In this document: positions 1 to 4,423 of the stretch, piece by piece
Layout of the letters: the number at the start of each line of letters is the position of its first letter
How positions within the stretch are numbered: the first letter of the stretch is position 1
NCBI GenBank assembly: GCA_017965125.1
Contig: JAGCQO010000262.1
Location: 1-8,152, forward strand
Length of the DNA stretch: 8,152 nt
From: Paludibacteraceae bacterium
Lineage (GTDB): Bacteria; Bacteroidota; Bacteroidia; Bacteroidales; Paludibacteraceae
Reading direction: 5' to 3'
Notes under the pieces: model-generated
Told to the model about the DNA's origin: nothing
Seen by the model: the letters and a program-made list of their open reading frames with translations, nothing else
Databases searched by the model: none
Made by a program: the position numbers and the translations under genes

Positions 1-1
1 C

Positions 2-412
2 CCTTTCGACGGTTCCAAGGGCGAGAAATCGCTCCACAATAAAATTTGCTACTTGTTGCACAAATGCCGTGCTGCATCGGTGCATAGCACATTTCCCAAA
101 GGCCGCGGAGGTAATTGGTTTCTGTGGAAAATATGCCGCATAGTCGGTTACAAGTTTTTTCTCAAGGCATTCGTCAAATTGTCAAAAAAACACAAATATT
201 CAAAGTGCGATTTGGTTGTATCAACAAACTACCAACACCACTTCCCAAGACAGATTTTCGAGGAATACATCAAAGTGGACTTTGATGGAAACCAATACGA
301 CGCCGTAAAAGACTACGACCAATACCTAAAAATACTGTTCAACGACTACATGACACTACCGCCTGAAAGCGACAGAGTCGATCACAACTTAAAAGTCATA
401 TACAACAAATAA
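2..412 (+). CDS. LicD-family phosphotransferase, C-terminal half (5' partial)
   Basis: The frame is open from the left edge, so the start lies outside; 136 residues are visible. LicD proteins transfer phosphocholine or a related phospho-substituent onto cell-surface glycans. The match rests on the family's C-terminal block: FPRQIFEE (about residues 81-88 of the visible part), a VDFDG segment, then a YDQYLKILFNDYMTLPPE stretch, the usual LicD pattern of FPR-x-FEE followed by YD-x-YL-x-x-x-Y-x-DYM-x-LPP. Full-length LicD proteins are roughly 250-300 residues, so about half is missing, including the catalytic N-terminal region; nothing can be said about activity. The TTG at 53 is an internal leucine, not a start, because homologous-looking sequence continues upstream of it. 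It ends four bases before the glycosyltransferase gene and is probably co-transcribed with it in a polysaccharide operon. The transferred group is unknown: phosphocholine, phosphoethanolamine and other substituents are possible. Confidence 0.85.
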   Translation, partial: PFDGSKGEKSLHNKICYLLHKCRAASVHSTFPKGRGGNWFLWKICRIVGYKFFLKAFVKLSKKHKYSKCDLVVSTNYQHHFPRQIFEEYIKVDFDGNQYDAVKDYDQYLKILFNDYMTLPPESDRVDHNLKVIYNK

Positions 413-416
413 AAAG

Positions 417-1235
417 ATGGAATTTTCAGTACTTCTTTCTCTTTATTACAAAGAACAGCCTTCGTTCCTAAGGCAGAGCCTCGACAGCATCCTGACGCAA
501 ACGGTGCTGCCAAGCGAGATTGTGCTTGTGGAAGACGGAAAACTCACACCGGAGCTTGACAACGTCGTCGAAGAATACGAGAAGAAATACGACATCATAA
601 AAGTCATTAAACTCGAGACGAACCAAGGACTGGGCAAGGCACTGAACGAAGGCCTGAGACACTGCACCTACGACATTGTGGCGAGAATGGACACCGACGA
701 TATAAGCAAGCCAGAGAGATTCGAAAAGCAGATAAAGGAATTTGAGAACGACCCGGACTTGTGCGCTGTCAGCAGCTGGATTGACGAGTTTCATGACAAC
801 AAGGACAACGTCACATCGACAAGGAAAGTGCCCGAGACAAACGACGAGATCGTAAAGTACGGAAAGAGGCGAAATCCGTTCAACCACCCTTCAGTAATGT
901 TTAAAAAGAAAGAAATTGAAAAAGTTGGCGGTTATAAATCGTTTTATTTATTTGAAGATTATTATCTTTGGGCGCGATTAATACTTAATAATTGTAAACT
1001 AAAAAATATTCAGGAATCGTTGCTTCTTTTCAGAGCAAACGACGAAATGTTTAAAAGAAGAGGCGGCTGGAAATACGCATTAACAGAGATAAAATTTCAG
1101 AGGCGGCTGAACTCGTTAGGCTACATAAACTTTGTGGAAATGATGACCAACATTACACTGAGAACGACCACAAGAATGATTCCTAACAAACTCAGAAGCG
1201 CTATTTATAAGTTTTTTTTAAGAAAGAAGAAATGA
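417..1235 (+). CDS. family 2 glycosyltransferase (GT-A fold)
   Basis: This 272-residue protein is a cytoplasmic, probably membrane-associated inverting glycosyltransferase that would add one sugar to the lipid-linked polysaccharide repeat unit. Visible GT2 features are the opening beta strand FSVLLSLYY (3-11), the nucleotide-binding VLVEDG (36-41), the ARMDTDD metal/nucleotide motif (89-95, the DxD equivalent), the acceptor-side NPFNHPSVMF (153-162) and the FEDYYLW segment (179-185), whose E180/D181 are the likely catalytic-base region. It resembles the AmsE-like branch of exopolysaccharide transferases. There is no transmembrane helix; the tail (about 245-272) is very basic and may touch the membrane. 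The ATG at 417 starts four bases after the LicD stop, and its own stop overlaps the next start as ATGA, so translation is probably coupled. Bases about 900-1020 are much richer in AT than the rest. Donor and acceptor sugars cannot be inferred. Confidence 0.92.
   Translation: MEFSVLLSLYYKEQPSFLRQSLDSILTQTVLPSEIVLVEDGKLTPELDNVVEEYEKKYDIIKVIKLETNQGLGKALNEGLRHCTYDIVARMDTDDISKPERFEKQIKEFENDPDLCAVSSWIDEFHDNKDNVTSTRKVPETNDEIVKYGKRRNPFNHPSVMFKKKEIEKVGGYKSFYLFEDYYLWARLILNNCKLKNIQESLLLFRANDEMFKRRGGWKYALTEIKFQRRLNSLGYINFVEMMTNITLRTTTRMIPNKLRSAIYKFFLRKKK
898..1022. other. AT-rich patch inside the glycosyltransferase gene
   Basis: By hand count, 901-1020 holds 29 G or C in 120 bases (about 24%), against about 47-52% in each 60-base block from 541 to 900. 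The change at the left edge is abrupt. Codon choice changes with it, from AAG, GAG and CTG upstream to AAA, GAA, TTA, TTT and ATT inside. The patch encodes about residues 162-201, including the FEDYYLW catalytic segment, and the frame is intact. This may mark a recombination junction between glycosyltransferase alleles; simple amino-acid bias (Lys, Ile, Asn, Phe, Tyr) explains part of it. Confidence 0.6.
1212..1220 (+). promoter_or_regulatory. candidate -1 slippery site (T8 then A)
   Basis: The glycosyltransferase codons here read TTT TTT TTA, so the heptamer T TTT TTA at 1214-1220 is in the correct phase for -1 ribosomal slippage (the X XXY YYZ form). In the -1 frame there is no stop before the ATGATG of the next gene, and the frame entered is exactly that of the sugar-phosphate transferase. 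Slippage, by ribosome or polymerase, would therefore give a fused protein through an FKKEE-type linker. No strong upstream Shine-Dalgarno stimulator and no stable downstream hairpin was seen, so function is uncertain; it may be chance in an AT-rich gene end. Confidence 0.3.
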
Positions 1236-1858
1236 TGAAATCAGAGATATACGTAAAAGACGGAATGACACGCGTCGGCAGAATAGTAAAAACCATGTTT
1301 GACATATTGTCTGCATGCATACTTCTTGTTGTACTTTTACCTATAAGCATCGTAATATACATCGCCATCAAGCGCGAAGATCACGGTCCTGTTATCTTCA
1401 AGCAGGAAAGAATCGGACGATTCGGCAGACCGTTCCTTATTTACAAGTTCAGAAGCATGAGGCTCGACGCGGAATCGCAAGGCCCAAGGCTCTATAAAAG
1501 CGGTGTGGACAAGCGGATGACCAAAATTGGAAAATTCCTCAGAGAGCACCATTTGGATGAGATACCACAGCTTGTAAACGTAATAAAAGGCGATATGTCG
1601 TTCGTAGGTCCGAGACCTGAAAGAAAGTTCTACATCGACCAGATAATGGAGAAGGACGACAGATACCCATGCTTGTTTCAAGTAAGACCTGGCGTCACTT
1701 CCTACGCCACACTGTATAATGGTTACTGCGACAACATCGACAAGATGGTCAAAAGACTCCGCATCGACCTGATCTACATACGCAGAAGGTCGTTGTGGAC
1801 CGACATTAAGATAATGGTGGCAACCGTTTGTAAGGTTTCTAAAGGAAGTAAGTTTTAG
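1232..1858 (+). CDS. polyprenyl-phosphate sugar-1-phosphate transferase (small monotopic PGT)
   Basis: This 208-residue enzyme starts a polysaccharide repeat unit by moving a sugar-1-phosphate from a nucleotide sugar to undecaprenyl phosphate at the inner membrane. It has the full bacterial sugar transferase domain (ExoY/WbaP C-terminal/PglC type). One hydrophobic segment (about 24-46) has a proline near its middle (P37), fitting the re-entrant helix of this family. Then come GPVIFKQERIG (52-62), YKFRSM (71-76), the LDEIPQL catalytic Asp-Glu pair (D109, E110), GDMSFVGPRPE (120-130) and RPGVTSYATL (152-161). Length fits the single-domain subgroup; there is no multi-spanning N-terminal region as in WbaP. 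ATG at 1232 overlaps the previous stop (ATGA); ATG at 1235 is an equally possible start, and the purine-rich run just upstream may serve as a weak ribosome site. Its stop overlaps that of the convergent gene. The sugar used is not predictable. Confidence 0.95.
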   Translation: MMKSEIYVKDGMTRVGRIVKTMFDILSACILLVVLLPISIVIYIAIKREDHGPVIFKQERIGRFGRPFLIYKFRSMRLDAESQGPRLYKSGVDKRMTKIGKFLREHHLDEIPQLVNVIKGDMSFVGPRPERKFYIDQIMEKDDRYPCLFQVRPGVTSYATLYNGYCDNIDKMVKRLRIDLIYIRRRSLWTDIKIMVATVCKVSKGSKF

Positions 1859-1874
1859 AACTTTCTTGACTTCC
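1844..1874. terminator. hairpin at the convergent gene junction, stop codons in loop
   Basis: An inverted repeat sits on the point where the two gene blocks meet. GGAAGT (1844-1849) can pair with ACTTCC (1869-1874), and AAGTT (1850-1854) with AACTT (1859-1863). The loop is TTAG (1855-1858), and five unpaired bases (1864-1868) lie on the right side. The loop holds both stop codons: TAG of the rightward gene and, on the other strand, TAA of the leftward gene. No U-tract follows on the rightward transcript and only a short one on the leftward transcript, so it is at best a weak bidirectional terminator or RNA 3'-end structure. Confidence 0.35.
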
Positions 1875-3471
1875 AGACAATCTTGCCGTTCTTGAAGATG
1901 TAATAGATGTTCTTCTGAACAAACTCATCCTTTTTCCAGAATATCGCAAAGCGGTTTCCTTCCTTGTCCAGCACTCCGATGAATGGCATATCGCTGAACT
2001 CTTTTTCCGGCAGACAGTGCATTTTCTCTATCTCGTACTGCTTGTCGAGAGCCTCATCCACAATGGTGTAAACCTTGTTTATAATGAACTTGTGGACATG
2101 GAATTTGCCATCGACAAGTATTTCCTGCATCTTGATGTCCTGTGACTTGATACATGGGAAACGCTTGTAGAAGTCCTTCACACTTTTTATGTACTGGTAC
2201 GCGCCGATCTGCACCTCGCCATGGAAAGGCAGAAGACCGAATTCCTTGAGTTTCTGCATCAGTTCGGACCTTCTTCGGTCTATCTCGTCCTCCTCCTGCT
2301 CCTCTTCTGTCTTGGTGGTGTCTATGACCTCAGGAGTAAGTGTGGAAATGGTCAGCTGGTAAATGTCCAGATTGCCGACACCGCCCTCTCTGTTTGACGA
2401 GAAGAACATCACCGAGTCGCAATCCTTGTGGAAGTCGCGCTCGTCGAAAGGCGTGTTTATGACGGTGTCTGTTATGAGTGCCGGCTTTGAGAACTCGCCG
2501 TCGGCTCCCAATACGCTTCTGTAGATGTCATATCCGCCGAAGCCGCCTGGTCTGTCCGAAGCGAAGTAAATGGCACGGTCCTGCTTCTCGTAGTAGAGGT
2601 CGTTGTCGTCGTATGGCGAGTTGAGCACGTCCATCGGCTTTATCACCGAGCCTCTCAGCAACATGTAGATGTCGTAATTGCCGCTGCGGTTGGACACGAA
2701 CAGGATGGAGTCTTTGTTGATAGACGCGACCGAAGTCTCGTCGTACTCCGAGTTTATGGCATTGAACTTATGAAGCCTTTTCACCTTCCAAGGGTTCTTC
2801 TTGTCGGTGCGTCCTCTTTGCTTGTCCATTATGCGGCTTGAGTAAAAAATCTCGCCGTTGTCTGGCCAATAACAACGGTAGAAGTAGAAGTTCTCGTCAT
2901 CAACGCCGACAAGCGATGTATTATTGTCGCTGTTCCACTTATATCCGTTCTGCTCCGGTGTCTGCCAACGCTTTTCGCCCTTTCTTTTTGCGAAATAAGC
3001 CTTCTCTGTGAACTCCTCGGTCTTTGTCTCTGGTTTGCGGTATCTGTCCGAAGTGTAAACCATGAACTTGCCGATGTTGAAAGGCTGATAGTCGTTCATC
3101 GGGCTATTCAGCATATACACGTTCATCAAGGTTGTGTCCTTGGGCGTGTTTGGGTCAAGTCTTCTGATAGGCTCCTGCTTCACAGTCGCTTTCTTGTTCT
3201 TCGACTGCTCCTTCTTTTCCTTTATCTTCTGTTTCTGCTGCTTGCGTTTATCCTTCTGCGCATTTTTCCTCTCTTTCTGCTTCTGCTTTCTCGCCTTCTC
3301 CTTCTCTTTCTGCGACACTTTGTTCTGCGAGGATTTCTTCGAGGTGCTTCCGTCCTTGCCCTCGATTTCCATCTTGACCCTCTCGAACGTAGAAAGCTGC
3401 TTCTTCGCCATCATTGACAATGGCAAAAGAAGTGCAACAAACAAAAGTAATATTGACCTTTTAGAAGACAT
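1855..3471 (-). CDS. PD40 beta-propeller protein with Lys-rich linker, T9SS-cargo-linked
   Basis: This 538-residue exported protein has a signal peptide (about 1-22, cleavage probably after MMA), then a strongly basic low-complexity linker (45-98, 22 Lys in 54 residues). A propeller region (about 130-375) follows, with TolB/PD40-type blades: FMVYTSDR (136-143), ILFVSNRSGNYDIYM (256-270), IYFASDRPGG with GGYDIY (301-317) and VMFFSSNREGG with LDIY (354-371). After an acidic stretch (389-398), the segment from about 417 (GEVQIGAY) to 475 resembles a SPOR fold; the last 50 residues are unassigned. PD40 proteins often accompany PorP/SprF proteins in T9SS loci, as in PorE, but PorE-type proteins end in an OmpA-like domain and this one does not. 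It is the last gene of the leftward block, eight bases after the PorP-like gene. A periplasmic or outer-membrane-associated role in exporting the adjacent adhesin is inferred; no enzyme motif is visible. Confidence 0.85.
   Translation of the reverse strand: MSSKRSILLLFVALLLPLSMMAKKQLSTFERVKMEIEGKDGSTSKKSSQNKVSQKEKEKARKQKQKERKNAQKDKRKQQKQKIKEKKEQSKNKKATVKQEPIRRLDPNTPKDTTLMNVYMLNSPMNDYQPFNIGKFMVYTSDRYRKPETKTEEFTEKAYFAKRKGEKRWQTPEQNGYKWNSDNNTSLVGVDDENFYFYRCYWPDNGEIFYSSRIMDKQRGRTDKKNPWKVKRLHKFNAINSEYDETSVASINKDSILFVSNRSGNYDIYMLLRGSVIKPMDVLNSPYDDNDLYYEKQDRAIYFASDRPGGFGGYDIYRSVLGADGEFSKPALITDTVINTPFDERDFHKDCDSVMFFSSNREGGVGNLDIYQLTISTLTPEVIDTTKTEEEQEEDEIDRRRSELMQKLKEFGLLPFHGEVQIGAYQYIKSVKDFYKRFPCIKSQDIKMQEILVDGKFHVHKFIINKVYTIVDEALDKQYEIEKMHCLPEKEFSDMPFIGVLDKEGNRFAIFWKKDEFVQKNIYYIFKNGKIVWKSRKF
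3178..3342 (-). other. sequence encoding Lys-rich low-complexity linker
   Basis: This stretch encodes residues about 44-98 of the PD40 protein, built from short K/Q/E/R runs such as KEKEKARKQKQKERK. It is the likely mature N-terminus after signal cleavage. On the plus strand it reads as CT-rich DNA and opens a spurious hydrophobic frame. A basic, probably extended or helical segment could bind acidic partners such as lipopolysaccharide phosphates or peptidoglycan; this is inference. The DNA is only loosely repetitive, without an exact tandem unit. Confidence 0.7.
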
Positions 3472-3479
3472 GCTCTATC

Positions 3480-4409
3480 TTATCTTTTGTTCTTTGATGA
3501 TTTAGATGTATTCAGCTCCAGACGAAGGAAAACCTCGTGTCTTGGGAATGAATAACTGTATGTCGTGATGCCGTTAGCAACGCCGATGCCGCCAGCATAT
3601 CCGATCGAGAAGTTCTGCACATACAATCCAGCCAGCACCTTCACCATATTCTCTGTGTAACCGGTTCCCAGCCAGCATATTTTCTTGTAGATGGCACGTG
3701 CGTTCGCGTCATAAACCAACGTGAACTTGTCCTGTGGGAGGTAGAACATGCCGTTGGCTGTGAGTTCCAGCTTCAAGTCGCCGTTTACAAAGTCGAATGT
3801 GTACATACCGCTTGCAGTGAAGAGTCGGGATGTACGTTCCTCAAATCCGGCTATCTTCCAGTCCGCTGTGCTCTGACCGCCAGCGATGTTGTAGGCCGCC
3901 AATCCGACATAATAATGGTTTGGCTTATAGAAGCTGACACCGAAGTTGAAGTCGAACCAGAAATCGCTCTCTGTGCCGCTCACGAGGAACGGATCGTTAG
4001 CGTCCTTAGCCACGACCTTGCTTCTGTCGAGGAACGTCTGGTTGTATGTTCCCGAAAGACCGAAAGCCAGTTTGTTCTGGCGTCCGATGTTCACTTTGTA
4101 AACATAAGTAGCCTCGGCCATTATGTTTTTCATAACACCGCCGGTCTCATAATCGAACCTGAATCCAGCGCCCATGTTGTCAAACGGAAGGGATGTGGAA
4201 CCGAGCAGCAACGCGCCTTGCGGTGCTTGCTTCGCATCGACATACGTCATGTAGTACGAGGCGATGATCTCGCCCATGTCGTTCACATTGGCTCCAGCAG
4301 GGTTATAAGCGTAAGGGCCAATCGGGTTACCCCACATTCTGTGCTGCGCCTGCATCAAGCCGCATACAGAAAACGACAATATCAATAATGTTAAGAATCT
4401 TCTTTTCAT
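3480..4409 (-). CDS. PorP/SprF-family outer-membrane protein (T9SS cargo partner)
   Basis: This 309-residue protein carries a signal peptide (about 1-21, ending LMQA before QH). The mature start has the family signature of an aromatic-rich stretch leading to YAYNPAGA (33-40), comparable to the P-x-x-x-NPA motif of PorP/SprF proteins. The rest alternates polar and hydrophobic residues with many Gly and aromatic positions (for example GAGFRFDYETGGV, KLAFGLSGTYNQTF, HYYVGLAAYNIAGG), as expected for an outer-membrane beta barrel. Length matches the family, around 300. SprF-like proteins are needed to secrete neighbouring cargo with a type B sorting domain in Flavobacterium, and PorP contributes to the T9SS surface machinery in Porphyromonas. 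Its place 14 bases after such a cargo gene points to a dedicated SprF-like partner rather than the housekeeping PorP. No lipobox is seen at Cys16. Substrate specificity is inferred from position only. Confidence 0.88.
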   Translation of the reverse strand: MKRRFLTLLILSFSVCGLMQAQHRMWGNPIGPYAYNPAGANVNDMGEIIASYYMTYVDAKQAPQGALLLGSTSLPFDNMGAGFRFDYETGGVMKNIMAEATYVYKVNIGRQNKLAFGLSGTYNQTFLDRSKVVAKDANDPFLVSGTESDFWFDFNFGVSFYKPNHYYVGLAAYNIAGGQSTADWKIAGFEERTSRLFTASGMYTFDFVNGDLKLELTANGMFYLPQDKFTLVYDANARAIYKKICWLGTGYTENMVKVLAGLYVQNFSIGYAGGIGVANGITTYSYSFPRHEVFLRLELNTSKSSKNKR

Positions 4410-4423
4410 AAGCCGATAGTTGG

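Noticed and set aside
184..190. A7 run in the LicD gene as a slippery or phase-variable site
   Set aside because: The run is short, and neither shifted frame joins a gene or gives a sensible product.
53..412. Treating the TTG at 53 as the start of a short 119-residue gene
   Set aside because: The same frame is open to the left edge with LicD-like sequence continuing upstream, so the gene is cut by the window, not short.
468..887. Long open frame (139 codons) on the minus strand opposite the glycosyltransferase gene
   Set aside because: It is the antisense of a gene with clear GT2 motifs, has no recognisable domain and a Cys/Val-rich composition typical of a shadow frame.
3134..3505. Plus-strand frame encoding a very hydrophobic Phe/Cys/Ser-rich peptide that looks like a membrane protein
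   Set aside because: It is the complement of the Lys-rich linker and signal peptide (AAG and AAA codons read as CTT and TTT), so the hydrophobicity is an artefact.
4410..4423. Terminator or regulatory element between adhesin and PorP-like genes
   Set aside because: The gap is only 14 bases and shows no inverted repeat or U-tract.
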